Source: Clostridiaceae bacterium
GTDB lineage: Bacteria > Bacillota > Clostridia > Oscillospirales > QAMX01
Assembly (NCBI GenBank): GCA_018384365.1
Contig: JAHAYX010000031.1
Location: 1 to 50,595 of the forward strand
DNA length: 50,595 nt
Direction of reading: 5' to 3'
Each line of letters starts with the position of its first letter. The first letter of the stretch is position 1. Shown piece by piece: positions 18,440-27,412 of the stretch. A model generated the notes under the pieces. It saw only the letters and a program-made list of their open reading frames with translations, made no database searches and had not been told where the DNA came from. The translations under genes were made by a program, and so were the position numbers.

Positions 18440-19165
18440 ATGGACAGAAGTTATCAGATCACCGGCTGGGGTCGCTCTTACAACCCGGGCAACTGGTTTC
18501 GGGATCCATCCTATCTCATCAACCGCATTTATTATATCTGCGGCGGCACGGCATATTATCAGAACCATGCGCAGCTGCTGCCTGGTCGCTTATATCTGTT
18601 TCAGCCGAATCCGGAGTTTGAAGTGTCGCAGGATCCAAACGACCCGGTCGATCATCTGTATTTTGACTTTTTCACCTACCAGCGGATTCTGAATCAGGAT
18701 GTGCTGGAAATCAATCCGGCAGAAAACCCGCTGCTGCAGCGCAGCGTTCTTGCAGCCGCAGAGGAATTTTCTGCAAATGATATTCCGGAATATGTGGCAG
18801 ATGCCTATTTTCGTATCATAACGTACCATCTGGAGCCATATTTTTCAGAAAATCCTGCCATCAGCTCCGTAACCAGCGCTGCTTTGGATCAAATCCACCA
18901 GACGCCGCTGCATCAGTTGTCTGTGACAGCACTGGCAGAGCAGCAGCAGATCAATATCAACTATCTCATTCGCTGCTTCCGACAGGATATGCGGATCACG
19001 CCGCACAAGTATATTGCTCTGCTCAAGGCGGATATGGCCAAAGTCTATCTGAAGCAGGGGCGAAGCATCGCTGAAGTGACGGAGCTGCTGGGCTTTGCAA
19101 CGCCATCGTCATTTTCCGTGTTTTTCAAAAAAGCCACGCAATGCAACCCATCGGAGTATCTCTGA
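18440..19165 (+). CDS. AraC-family transcriptional regulator
   Basis: 241 residues from ATG 18440, which has a perfect AGGAGGT site 6-7 bases upstream. The N-terminal half is a cupin-like ligand-binding region with L-L-P-G-R-L-Y-L-F-Q-P. The C-terminal about 100 residues hold two helix-turn-helix motifs typical of AraC/XylS: L-S-V-T-A-L-A-E-Q-Q-Q-I-N-I-N-Y-L followed by I-A-E-V-T-E-L-L-G-F-A-T-P-S-S-F-S-V-F-F-K-K. The second helix pair is the strongest match. It is transcribed divergently from the GH29 gene, so it probably senses a host-glycan sugar and activates the two glycosidase genes. Confidence 0.88.
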   Translation: MDRSYQITGWGRSYNPGNWFRDPSYLINRIYYICGGTAYYQNHAQLLPGRLYLFQPNPEFEVSQDPNDPVDHLYFDFFTYQRILNQDVLEINPAENPLLQRSVLAAAEEFSANDIPEYVADAYFRIITYHLEPYFSENPAISSVTSAALDQIHQTPLHQLSVTALAEQQQININYLIRCFRQDMRITPHKYIALLKADMAKVYLKQGRSIAEVTELLGFATPSSFSVFFKKATQCNPSEYL

Positions 19166-19526
19166 CGTCCGGCTCCGCAACCGGTACGTTTCCTCGCCTA
19201 TGGGTACATGATTCAGTAATCTCACAGGTAATGAACGACGACAGGCCGGGAAATAGATTACGCCCATCCTCAAGCTGAGGATGGGCGTTTTTTTGCTGCA
19301 CTTCCTGGTTCTTTGCATCCGCGTTTTTATGCCGTATCTCCCCTTTCCTAACTGCAAGTCGATCTGCATACATATTCTATTCATAAAATCCGGGGCACGC
19401 AATTTATTCTCCATCTCTTCAAGAGATTTCATCGTATGAATAAGCATGCAACACCGGTTACTTTCCGTATAAACAAGGGAATCTGCACAGTTTTGCATAG
19501 GTAACGGCAGCGATCCCTCCGCATGA
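19166..19526. other. Region between the araC-type gene and the arginine promoter region
   Basis: Apart from the terminator at 19260, about 360 bases contain no supported gene. A minus-strand frame across 19109-19567 has no ribosome site, overlaps the regulator end and reads through the terminator, so it is not called. Confidence 0.5.
19260..19294 (+). terminator. Terminator of the AraC-type gene
   Basis: ACGCCCATCCTCA pairs with TGAGGATGGGCGT around a 3-base loop, followed by seven T. It lies about 95 bases after the stop codon. Confidence 0.9.
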
Positions 19527-19527
19527 T

Positions 19528-19616
19528 TGTATATTCGTACAAAGTGTATTTTTATACTCTCCGGCACTTGACATTTTTCCTTTCACGATGTAAAATTATG
19601 CTCACAGATGAATAAA
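19528..19616 (+). promoter_or_regulatory. Arginine operon promoter with ArgR-box-like sites
   Basis: TTGACA (19568-19573), 17 bases, TAAAAT (19591-19596) is a near-consensus promoter. Around it lie ARG-box-like inverted repeats: 19528-19541 (TGTAT-4-GTACA) and 19545-19558 (TGTAT-4-ATACT) upstream, and TGAAT at 19609-19613 overlapping the expected transcription start. The known ArgR/AhrC operator is a TGAAT-4-ATTCA palindrome, often in tandem. Promoter is seen directly; ArgR control is inferred. Confidence 0.6.
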
Positions 19617-19640
19617 TACACTTTGTTTGGAGGTTTTCAT

Positions 19641-20876
19641 ATGAAGAAGGAGCAAATCAAAAAAGTCGTGCTTGCATATTCCGGCGGACTGGATACATCC
19701 ATCATCATCCCGTGGCTGAAAGAGAATTACAATAACTGCGAAGTCATTGCCGTTTCCGGCGACGTCGGCCAGGGCACGGAACTGGACGGTCTTGAGGAAA
19801 AGGCGCTGAAAACCGGCGCTTCCAAACTTTATATCGAGGATCTGAAGCAGGATTACATTGAAAATTACATCTGGCCGTGTCTGAAGGCAGATGCAAAATA
19901 TGAAGATTATCTGCTCGGCACGTCGCACGCGCGTCCCTGTATTGCAAAACGTCTGGTCGAGATCACAAAGGCGGAAGGCGCGGATGCTATCTGCCACGGC
20001 TGCACCGGAAAGGGCAACGATCAGGTTCGTTTCGAGCTGACTATCAAGGCTTTTGCGCCGGAAATGGCAATTATCGCGCCGTGGCGCGAGTGGGACATCA
20101 AATCGCGTGACGAAGAAATCGACTATGCCGAAGCGCACAACATCCCGCTGAAAATCAACCGCGAAACCAACTATTCCAAGGATAAAAACCTCTGGCATCT
20201 TTCCCATGAGGGCATGGATCTGGAATCTCCCGCAAATGAGCCGCAGTACAACAAGCCCGGCTTCCTCGAGCTTGGCGTTTCTCCGGAACAGGCGCCGGAC
20301 ACCCCGACCTATGTAACCATCCACTTTGAAAAGGGCGTTCCGACCGCCATCGACGGCGTGGAGATGGGCGCTGTGGAGCTTGTAACCAAGCTGAACGCCA
20401 TCGGCGGCGCCAATGGCATTGGCTTGCTCGACATCGTGGAAAACCGCCTCGTCGGCATGAAGAGCCGCGGCGTTTACGAGACCCCCGCCGGAACCATTCT
20501 CTACAAGGCGCACAACGTTTTGGAAACCATCACCCTGGATAAAGAAACTTTCCACTTCATGCAGGCACAGATTGCGCCGAAAATGGCCGACCTGACCTAT
20601 AACGGACAGTGGTTCACCCCCCTGCGCGAAGCTATCTGCGCCTTCGTGGATAAAGTAAACGAGACCGTCACCGGTGATGTCACCCTGAAGCTTTATAAGG
20701 GCAACCTGATCAATGCCGGCGTGACTTCGCCCTATACCCTGTACGATGAGCAGACCGCATCCTTTGGTGAGGATGATGACTACAATCAGGCGGATTCCGC
20801 AGGATTTATCAATCTCTTTGGCCTTCCCATTAAGGTAAAGGCTATGCTGGACGCAAAAAAAGCCAAGAACAACTGA
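19641..20876 (+). CDS. argG: Argininosuccinate synthase
   Basis: 411 residues from ATG 19641, with GGAGG about 7 bases upstream. It opens with [14 protein letters not shown], the ATP-pyrophosphatase loop diagnostic of Arg[14 protein letters not shown] and the C-terminal Y-D-E-Q are also typical. It condenses citrulline with aspartate using ATP. It is the promoter-proximal gene of an eight-gene operon whose downstream genes are spaced by 41 bases or fewer. Length matches the bacterial family. Confidence 0.97.
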   Translation: MKKEQIKKVVLAYSGGLDTSIIIPWLKENYNNCEVIAVSGDVGQGTELDGLEEKALKTGASKLYIEDLKQDYIENYIWPCLKADAKYEDYLLGTSHARPCIAKRLVEITKAEGADAICHGCTGKGNDQVRFELTIKAFAPEMAIIAPWREWDIKSRDEEIDYAEAHNIPLKINRETNYSKDKNLWHLSHEGMDLESPANEPQYNKPGFLELGVSPEQAPDTPTYVTIHFEKGVPTAIDGVEMGAVELVTKLNAIGGANGIGLLDIVENRLVGMKSRGVYETPAGTILYKAHNVLETITLDKETFHFMQAQIAPKMADLTYNGQWFTPLREAICAFVDKVNETVTGDVTLKLYKGNLINAGVTSPYTLYDEQTASFGEDDDYNQADSAGFINLFGLPIKVKAMLDAKKAKNN

Positions 20877-20900
20877 TTTCAGCCTAAGGAGGCAAGCAAC

Positions 20901-22280
20901 ATGGATAAAATGTGGGCCGGACGGTTCTCAAAGAGTCTTGATGAAGTGGCGGACGATTTCAATTCTTCGATCCGGGTGGACGGACGGATGTATCGTCAGG
21001 ATATCCGCGGCTCCATGGCCCACGCAGCCATGTTGGGCGCTCGGGGTATTATTCCGCAAAAGGATGTGGACCTGATTCTCGCGGGCCTGCAGCAGATTCT
21101 GGACGATCTGGAAAGCGGCGCTTTGGAAATTGATCCCGCATGCGAGGACATCCATATGTTTGTGGAAGCGGTTCTGACCAAACGCATCGGTGATGCAGGA
21201 AAAAAGCTGCACACCGCGCGCAGCAGAAACGACCAGGTGGCAACTGACCTGCGGCTTTATCTGCGCGATGAAAGCAATGAAATCATTGCGCTGATCCGTG
21301 AGCTGATCGTTACGCTGATTTCGCAGGCGGCACGCCATACCGCAACCATCATGCCGGGTTATACACATTTGCAGCGCGCGCAGCCGGTCACGTTCGGACA
21401 CCATCTCCTGGCCTATGCCATGATGTTCTGCCGCGATATCACGCGGATTCAGGATGCTGTACGTCACATGAATGTCTCCCCGCTTGGCGCGTGCGCTCTG
21501 GCGGGCACAACGTACCAGACCGACCGCCGTATGACAGCCGGTGCGCTGGGATTTGACGGTATCTCCTGGAACAGCATTGATGCAGTTTCGGATCGTGACT
21601 TCTGCATTGAGCTGGGCGCGGCGTTCGCAACTGTGATGATGCACCTTTCCCGCTTTTCGGAAGAGATCATTCTCTGGGCATCCTGGGAATTCAAGTTTAT
21701 CGAGCTGGATGATTCCTTCACGACCGGTTCCTCCATCATGCCGCAGAAGAAAAACCCTGACATTGCCGAACTCGTGCGCGGCAAAACGGCGCGTGTCTAC
21801 GGAAATCTGATGGCCACGCTGACCATGCTGAAAAGCCTGCCGCTTGCCTATAACAAAGATATGCAGGAGGACAAGGAAGCTATCTTCGACAGCGTGGATA
21901 CCCTCAAATCCTGCCTGACCGTGTTCCGGCCCATGGTCGAAACCATGCAGGTGCTGGAAGGCAATATGCGCGAAGCGGCATCCCGCGGGTTTATCAATGC
22001 TACGGACTGCGCCGATTACCTGGTGCGCAAAGGCATTCCCTTCCGCACGGCCTATAAAATCACGGGGCAGCTGGTTGCGGAGTGTATTTCGCTCGGTCTG
22101 ACGCTGGAAACACTCCCGCTCGAGGCTTATCAAAAGTACAGCGACGCCTTCGAGGCGGACTTATATGAAGAAATCAAGTTGGAGACCTGCGCCGCCAAGA
22201 GGATTTCCGAGGGCGGCACGTCAGAAGCCTCCATTCAGGCACAAATTAAGTATATAACGGAGTTTCTTTCCCATGTATAA
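20901..22280 (+). CDS. argH: Argininosuccinate lyase
   Basis: 459 residues from ATG 20901, with AAGGAGG upstream. The fumarase/aspartase superfamily signature G-S-S-I-M-P-Q-K-K-N-P-D appears near residue 275, and the opening M-W-A-G-R-F-S-K is typical of ArgH. H-T-A-R-S-R-N-D-Q-V and P-G-Y-T-H-L-Q-R-A-Q-P are further active-site segments. It cleaves argininosuccinate to arginine and fumarate, completing the pathway. Its end overlaps the argC start. Confidence 0.97.
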   Translation: MDKMWAGRFSKSLDEVADDFNSSIRVDGRMYRQDIRGSMAHAAMLGARGIIPQKDVDLILAGLQQILDDLESGALEIDPACEDIHMFVEAVLTKRIGDAGKKLHTARSRNDQVATDLRLYLRDESNEIIALIRELIVTLISQAARHTATIMPGYTHLQRAQPVTFGHHLLAYAMMFCRDITRIQDAVRHMNVSPLGACALAGTTYQTDRRMTAGALGFDGISWNSIDAVSDRDFCIELGAAFATVMMHLSRFSEEIILWASWEFKFIELDDSFTTGSSIMPQKKNPDIAELVRGKTARVYGNLMATLTMLKSLPLAYNKDMQEDKEAIFDSVDTLKSCLTVFRPMVETMQVLEGNMREAASRGFINATDCADYLVRKGIPFRTAYKITGQLVAECISLGLTLETLPLEAYQKYSDAFEADLYEEIKLETCAAKRISEGGTSEASIQAQIKYITEFLSHV

Positions 22281-23205
22281 AGTATTTATTGATGGAAGAG
22301 AGGGAACAACCGGCCTTCGGATTTACGACCGGCTGGTGAAAAGAGACGACCTCTCGCTCATCGTGCTGGATGACGAAAAGCGCAAGGATCCCGCAGCCCG
22401 GCACGAAGCGCTGAACGCAGCAGATATTGCGTTTCTGTGTCTGCCGGACGCCGCGGCACGCGAAGCCGTGTCCATGATCAAAAACGACACAACCCGAGTG
22501 ATTGACGCCTCCACAGCTCACCGTACGGAACCCGGTTGGTGCTATGGACTGCCGGAGCTGGGCGAAAGCTTTCTGGAAAAGCTGAAAACCTCCAAACGCA
22601 CGGCTGTTCCCGGCTGTCACGCCAGCGGTTTCATTTCACTGGTTTATCCGCTGATCGCGGCAGGTATCCTGCCTGCCGATGCAGACATCACCTGCCATTC
22701 CATCACGGGTTACAGCGGCGGCGGCAAAAAAATGATTGCGCAATACGAGGACGACGCACGTTCTCCCCTGCTCGCATCTCCCCGTCAATATGGGTTGACG
22801 CAGCAGCACAAGCATTTAAAGGAAATGCAGGCGATCTGCGGTCTTGCAAAGGCGCCGATCTTCTGCCCCATCGTTTCGGATTTTTACAGCGGCATGGCAG
22901 TCACCGTTCCCTTGTTCAAAAGCATGCTGCGCCCGGGCTGTACGGCGGAGGACATCAAAAAAACCTATCAGTCGCTCTATACCGGACCTGTCATCCAGTA
23001 CCTTGCGCAGGCGGACGAGGGCGGATTCTTCGCAGGAAACGCACTTTCCGGCAGGGACGCAATGCAGGTTACCGTTGCGGGAAACGAGGACCGCATTCTC
23101 CTGCTCTCCCGCTTTGACAACCTTGGCAAAGGCGCTTCCGGCGCCGCAGTCGAATGTATGAATATCATGCTGGGCATGGATCCCACGTATGGTCTTGATT
23201 TATGA
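22273..23205 (+). CDS. argC: N-acetyl-gamma-glutamyl-phosphate reductase (short, type 2)
   Basis: 310 residues, starting 8 bases inside argH, which implies coupling. The opening K-V-F-I-D-G-R-E-G-T-T-G-L-R and the length of about 310 residues mark the type-2 ArgC branch rather than the roughly 345-residue type 1. The catalytic cysteine is in V-P-G-C-H-A-S-G-F. It reduces N-acetylglutamyl phosphate with NADPH to the semialdehyde. The start ATG 22273 has no competing site. Confidence 0.95.
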   Translation: MYKVFIDGREGTTGLRIYDRLVKRDDLSLIVLDDEKRKDPAARHEALNAADIAFLCLPDAAAREAVSMIKNDTTRVIDASTAHRTEPGWCYGLPELGESFLEKLKTSKRTAVPGCHASGFISLVYPLIAAGILPADADITCHSITGYSGGGKKMIAQYEDDARSPLLASPRQYGLTQQHKHLKEMQAICGLAKAPIFCPIVSDFYSGMAVTVPLFKSMLRPGCTAEDIKKTYQSLYTGPVIQYLAQADEGGFFAGNALSGRDAMQVTVAGNEDRILLLSRFDNLGKGASGAAVECMNIMLGMDPTYGLDL

Positions 23206-23216
23206 GAGGTAGCATT

Positions 23217-24428
23217 ATGAAAGAAATCGTAGGCGGCGTTTGCGCCGCAAAGGGGTTCACGGCAAACGGTGTGCACTGTGGAATCCGCAAAAATAAATCC
23301 AAAAAGGATCTTGCTCTGATCTTCAGCGAAAAACGCGCGGCAGCAGCTGCAGTATATACACAAAATCTGGTCAAAGGCGCACCGATTACCGTTACCAGGC
23401 AGAATCTTGCAGACGGTTATGCGCAGGCCATGATCTGCAACAGCGGCAACGCAAACACCTGTAATGCAAACGGCATTGAAATTGCCGAGGAAACCTGTGC
23501 GCTGATCGGAGCGCAGCTTGGAATTCCGGCATCCGATATCATTGTTGCCTCCACCGGCGTGATCGGCCAGCCGTTGGATATCGCGCCCATCGCCGCCGGT
23601 ATTCCCCCGCTCGTTTCCGGACTGGGCGATTACAGTCTTGCGGCTGCGGAAGGCATTATGACCACGGATACGAAGGTCAAGGAAGTGGCTGTCAGCTTCG
23701 AGCTCGGTGGTGTGGAGTGTCACCTGGGCGCTATTGCAAAAGGCTCCGGCATGATCCATCCAAATATGGCAACCATGCTGATTTTCGTGACGACCGATGC
23801 GGCAATCACACCGGAAATGCTGCAAAAAGCACTTTCAAACGACGTAAAAACCTCCTTTAATATGATCAGCGTGGACGGTGATACATCCACAAACGATATG
23901 GTCTCCGTCCTGGCAAACGGCATGGCCGGAAATGCAGAGATTTCCGCACCTGGCGCCGCATATGACGCGTTCTGTGAGGCGCTGCACCATGTTACCGTAA
24001 AACTCAGCCGGATGATAGCAAAAGACGGCGAAGGCGCAACCAAGCTGATTGAATGTACGGTAGAAGGCGCTAAAACACAGCAGGACGCCGTGACAATTTC
24101 CAAGGCAGTGATTGCCTCCTCTCTCGTGAAAGCCGCCATGTTCGGCGCAGACGCAAACTGCGGCCGTGTGATGTGCGCCATCGGTTACAGCGGCGCGCAG
24201 GTCGATGTTTCCAGAATCGACGTTTCCTATATTTCCGCTGCGGGAAGCATACTGGTCTGTGAAGCGGGCTCCGGACTCAGCTTTGACGAAGATCTGGCGA
24301 AAGCCATTCTGACCGAGGACGAAATCACCGTTTTCGTTTCCCTGCATGATGGCGATGGCTCCGCCACGGCATGGGGCTGTGACCTGACCTATGACTACGT
24401 AAAAATCAACGGTGACTATCGCACCTGA
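23217..24428 (+). CDS. argJ: Bifunctional glutamate N-acetyltransferase/ornithine acetyltransferase
   Basis: 403 residues. ATG 23217 is chosen over 23202 because GAGAGGT lies at the correct distance before it and the family usually begins close to G-G-V-C-A-A-K-G-F. The self-cleavage site that creates the alpha and beta chains is visible as H-P-N-M-A-T-M-L (Thr nucleophile). It moves acetyl groups from N-acetylornithine to glutamate, recycling them, so no argE is needed. Whether it also uses acetyl-CoA (bifunctional) cannot be told from sequence alone. Confidence 0.95.
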   Translation: MKEIVGGVCAAKGFTANGVHCGIRKNKSKKDLALIFSEKRAAAAAVYTQNLVKGAPITVTRQNLADGYAQAMICNSGNANTCNANGIEIAEETCALIGAQLGIPASDIIVASTGVIGQPLDIAPIAAGIPPLVSGLGDYSLAAAEGIMTTDTKVKEVAVSFELGGVECHLGAIAKGSGMIHPNMATMLIFVTTDAAITPEMLQKALSNDVKTSFNMISVDGDTSTNDMVSVLANGMAGNAEISAPGAAYDAFCEALHHVTVKLSRMIAKDGEGATKLIECTVEGAKTQQDAVTISKAVIASSLVKAAMFGADANCGRVMCAIGYSGAQVDVSRIDVSYISAAGSILVCEAGSGLSFDEDLAKAILTEDEITVFVSLHDGDGSATAWGCDLTYDYVKINGDYRT

Positions 24429-24446
24429 AGGAAGGAACGTTTTCTT

Positions 24447-25322
24447 ATGGAACTTTCAAATGCACAGCGGGCAGAAGTGCTGGTGCACGCGCTCCCCTAT
24501 ATTCAAAAGTACAACAACAAGATCATCGTGGTCAAGTATGGCGGAAACGCCATGATAAATGAAGATCTGAAGCGCGCGGTGATGCGCGATATCGTTCTCT
24601 TATCATTGATCGGCATCAAGGTGGTTCTGGTGCATGGCGGTGGGCCTGAAATCACCGAAATGCTCGGCAAAATCGGCAAAAAGAGCGAATTTGTCGGTGG
24701 TTTGCGCGTAACGGACGAAGAAACCGTGGATATTGTGCAGATGGTGCTGGCCGGCAAGATCAACAAGAGCCTTGTCAACCTGCTGCAGAACATCGGCGGC
24801 AAGGCCATAGGCCTCTGTGGTACGGACGGACATCTGATCGAAGCGCGTCAGTTGGATCCTGCACTCGGTTATGTCGGTGAAATCACAAACATCAATGTAG
24901 ATCCCATCCTGGATGTGCTGGAAAAAGGCTATATCCCCGTCATTTCCACCATTGGCTGCGACTGCGAAGGAAATATCTACAACATCAATGCGGATACCGC
25001 CGCCGCAAGAATCGCCGGTATGCTCAAAGCAGAGAGCCTGATCTCCATGACGGACATCAGCGGCATCCTGCGGGACAAGGATGATCCTGCATCGCTCATT
25101 TCACAGATCAATGTCAGCGAAGCGCCGCAGCTCATGCGCGAAGGCGTGATCTCCGGCGGCATGATTCCCAAAGTGGAGTGCTGCATCGAGGCAATCCGCC
25201 GCGGTGTGCATAAAGTTTTTATCATCGACGGCCGCGTTCCCCACTCCATTCTCATTGAGATTTTAACGGATGAAGGCATCGGCACGATGTTCCTGGGAGG
25301 AGACAGTTATGGCGGACATTAA
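24447..25322 (+). CDS. argB: Acetylglutamate kinase
   Basis: 291 residues from ATG 24447. Amino-acid-kinase fold with V-V-K-Y-G-G-N-A-M near the N-terminus, V-L-V-H-G-G-G-P-E-I and a C-terminal I-S-G-G-M-I-P-K-V-E. It phosphorylates N-acetylglutamate. The N-terminal helix ahead of V-V-K-Y-G-G (about 25 residues) is of the kind found in arginine-inhibited hexameric enzymes, so feedback inhibition is likely but inferred. Its end overlaps argD by 14 bases. Confidence 0.96.
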   Translation: MELSNAQRAEVLVHALPYIQKYNNKIIVVKYGGNAMINEDLKRAVMRDIVLLSLIGIKVVLVHGGGPEITEMLGKIGKKSEFVGGLRVTDEETVDIVQMVLAGKINKSLVNLLQNIGGKAIGLCGTDGHLIEARQLDPALGYVGEITNINVDPILDVLEKGYIPVISTIGCDCEGNIYNINADTAAARIAGMLKAESLISMTDISGILRDKDDPASLISQINVSEAPQLMREGVISGGMIPKVECCIEAIRRGVHKVFIIDGRVPHSILIEILTDEGIGTMFLGGDSYGGH

Positions 25323-26475
25323 AGCAAACGACAGCACCTATATTGCAAACACCTACGCCCGTTTCCCGCTTCAAATCGTGAAAGGAAAGGGCGCAGTTGC
25401 CTATGATGAAACCGGGAAAAAGTATATCGATCTGGGGGCCGGCATCGCCGTCAACAGCTTTGGCTACGCCGACGATTTCTGGCAGGAGGCCGTCATCGCG
25501 CAGGTACGGGCCTTGCAGCACACTTCAAACCTCTACTATACCGAACCCTGCGTCAAACTGGCAAAAATGCTCTGTGAGCGCGCCGGTATGTGCCGCGTGT
25601 TCTTCTCAAACTCCGGAGCCGAGGCCAACGAATGTGCCATCAAGACGGCCCGCCGCTATTCCTTCCTGAAGTACGGCGAAGGCCGCCATACCATCATCAC
25701 GCTGAAGAACAGCTTCCACGGCCGCACCATCACCACATTGGCGGCAACCGGCCAGGACAGCTTCCACACGGAATTCGGACCTTTCACGGAAGGATTTGTC
25801 TACGCAACGCCCGGAGACATTCCGGAACTGCATCGCCTGACTGACGAAAATGCCTGCGCCGCCATCATGATCGAAACGATTCAGGGCGAGGGCGGCGTGA
25901 ATGAGCTTCCGGCAGACTATATTGCAGAAATTGTGAAGCTCGGCAAAGAAAAAGACATTCTGATCATCGTGGATGAAGTTCAGACCGGCAACGGACGTAC
26001 CGGCGAACTTTATTCTTTCATGCACTACGGCTTCACGCCGGACATTGTCTCAACAGCAAAGGGTCTGGCGGGCGGACTGCCGCTCGGCGCCACCATGCTG
26101 GGTGAAAAAGTGAAGGACACGCTGACTCCCGGTTCCCACGGCTCCACCTTCGGCGGAAACCCCGTCTGCTGTGCAGGCGCCGTGAGTGTGCTGGAGCGGA
26201 TCGACGACGCTTTTCTCGCCGATGTCCGCAAAAAGTCGGATTATATTCGCGCCCAATTGGAGGGCGCACCGGGCGTTGTCAGCGTTTCCGGCCGCGGCCT
26301 GATGCTGGGCATCGAATGTACGCGTCCGGCGAAGGAGGTCATCGCCGACTGTCTGGCGGGCGGCGTTTTGGTACTCAGCGCCAAGACAAAAGTACGGCTG
26401 CTGCCGCCGCTTTCGATCGGATTTGACGAACTTGCGGAAGCAATTGCAATCTTGAAGGAGGCTCTTGCGAAATGA
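25309..26475 (+). CDS. argD: Acetylornithine aminotransferase
   Basis: 388 residues from ATG 25309, which has GGGAGGAG upstream inside the end of argB. An upstream in-frame ATG at 25270 lacks such a site. Class-III PLP enzyme with N-S-G-A-E-A-N-E, D-E-V-Q-T-G-N-G-R-T-G and the PLP lysine in S-T-A-K-G-L-A-G-G-L-P. It transaminates N-acetylglutamate semialdehyde to N-acetylornithine and may also serve as a succinyl-diaminopimelate aminotransferase. Its stop overlaps argF. Confidence 0.95.
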   Translation: MADIKANDSTYIANTYARFPLQIVKGKGAVAYDETGKKYIDLGAGIAVNSFGYADDFWQEAVIAQVRALQHTSNLYYTEPCVKLAKMLCERAGMCRVFFSNSGAEANECAIKTARRYSFLKYGEGRHTIITLKNSFHGRTITTLAATGQDSFHTEFGPFTEGFVYATPGDIPELHRLTDENACAAIMIETIQGEGGVNELPADYIAEIVKLGKEKDILIIVDEVQTGNGRTGELYSFMHYGFTPDIVSTAKGLAGGLPLGATMLGEKVKDTLTPGSHGSTFGGNPVCCAGAVSVLERIDDAFLADVRKKSDYIRAQLEGAPGVVSVSGRGLMLGIECTRPAKEVIADCLAGGVLVLSAKTKVRLLPPLSIGFDELAEAIAILKEALAK

Positions 26476-27380
26476 AACATCTTTTAAAACTTATGGATCT
26501 CTCCCCTGCGGAGATAAACGATATTCTCAATACGGCTGACCAGCTGAAATATGAAAAGAAAAACGGCGTACAGCATCACCTGCTGGCGGGGAAAACGCTT
26601 GGCATGATTTTTCAGAAATCCTCAACCCGCACCAGAGTGTCCTTCGAGGCCGGTATGTACCAGCTGGGCGGTTCGGCACTCTTTTTAAGCTCACACGACT
26701 TGCAGATCGGCCGCGGCGAGCCGGTTCAGGACACCGCGCGTGTCCTTTCACGCTATCTGGACGGTATCATGATCCGTACGTTCGAACAGGCGGAGGTCGA
26801 GGCTCTGGCAGAGTATGGCTCCATCCCCGTCATCAACGGTCTGACGGATTATGCGCACCCCTGCCAGGTGCTGGCAGATCTCATGACGATACGCGAGCAC
26901 AAGGGCATCCTGCGCGGCAACAAGCTCTGCTTTATCGGTGACGGCAACAATATGGCGAATTCCCTCATTGTCGGCGGCATCAAAACCGGCATGGCCGTTT
27001 CCATCGCCTGCCCCGCCAAGTATCAGCCGGATGCCGAAATCATGAAATGGGCTGCGGAAAACGGCGATTTCACCTGCACGGAAGATATCGGCGAAGCAGC
27101 AAAAAACGCCGATGTTCTGTATACGGATGTGTGGGCGTCCATGGGACAGGAAAGCGAAGCCGCACAGCGCATGGTGGCCTTCAAGGGCTATCAGATCAAT
27201 GAAAGTGTTCTCAAAGCTGCGCATCCGGGTGCAATGGTGCTCCATTGTCTGCCTGCACATCGCGGCGAGGAGATTACGGCCGAGGTTTTTGAAGCACACG
27301 CAAACGAGATTTTCGATGAAGCCGAAAACCGTCTGCACGCGCAGAAAGCAGTTCTTGTGAAACTGCTGGCAACCACCTGA
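26472..27380 (+). CDS. argF: Ornithine carbamoyltransferase
   Basis: 302 residues, starting within the last codons of argD. The carbamoyl-phosphate site S-S-T-R-T-R and ornithine-site motifs D-Y-A-H-P-C-Q and H-C-L-P-A-H-R-G-E-E are intact. It makes citrulline from ornithine and carbamoyl phosphate. The next gene supplies carbamoyl phosphate, so the order fits metabolite flow. A catabolic ArcB role is unlikely with no arcA or arcC nearby. Confidence 0.96.
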   Translation: MKHLLKLMDLSPAEINDILNTADQLKYEKKNGVQHHLLAGKTLGMIFQKSSTRTRVSFEAGMYQLGGSALFLSSHDLQIGRGEPVQDTARVLSRYLDGIMIRTFEQAEVEALAEYGSIPVINGLTDYAHPCQVLADLMTIREHKGILRGNKLCFIGDGNNMANSLIVGGIKTGMAVSIACPAKYQPDAEIMKWAAENGDFTCTEDIGEAAKNADVLYTDVWASMGQESEAAQRMVAFKGYQINESVLKAAHPGAMVLHCLPAHRGEEITAEVFEAHANEIFDEAENRLHAQKAVLVKLLATT

Positions 27381-27412
27381 GCAGCATCTGAAAAGAATGG
27401 GAGGGTGTTTGA

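Noticed and set aside
19109-19567. Minus-strand frame of about 150 codons between the araC-type gene and argG
   Set aside because: It crosses the terminator of the regulator gene and has no ribosome site, and its translation does not look like a folded protein.
20928-22133. Long frame of about 400 codons opposite argH
   Set aside because: It is the antisense of a clearly conserved gene. Its composition (many His, Arg and Gln) is that of a shadow frame.
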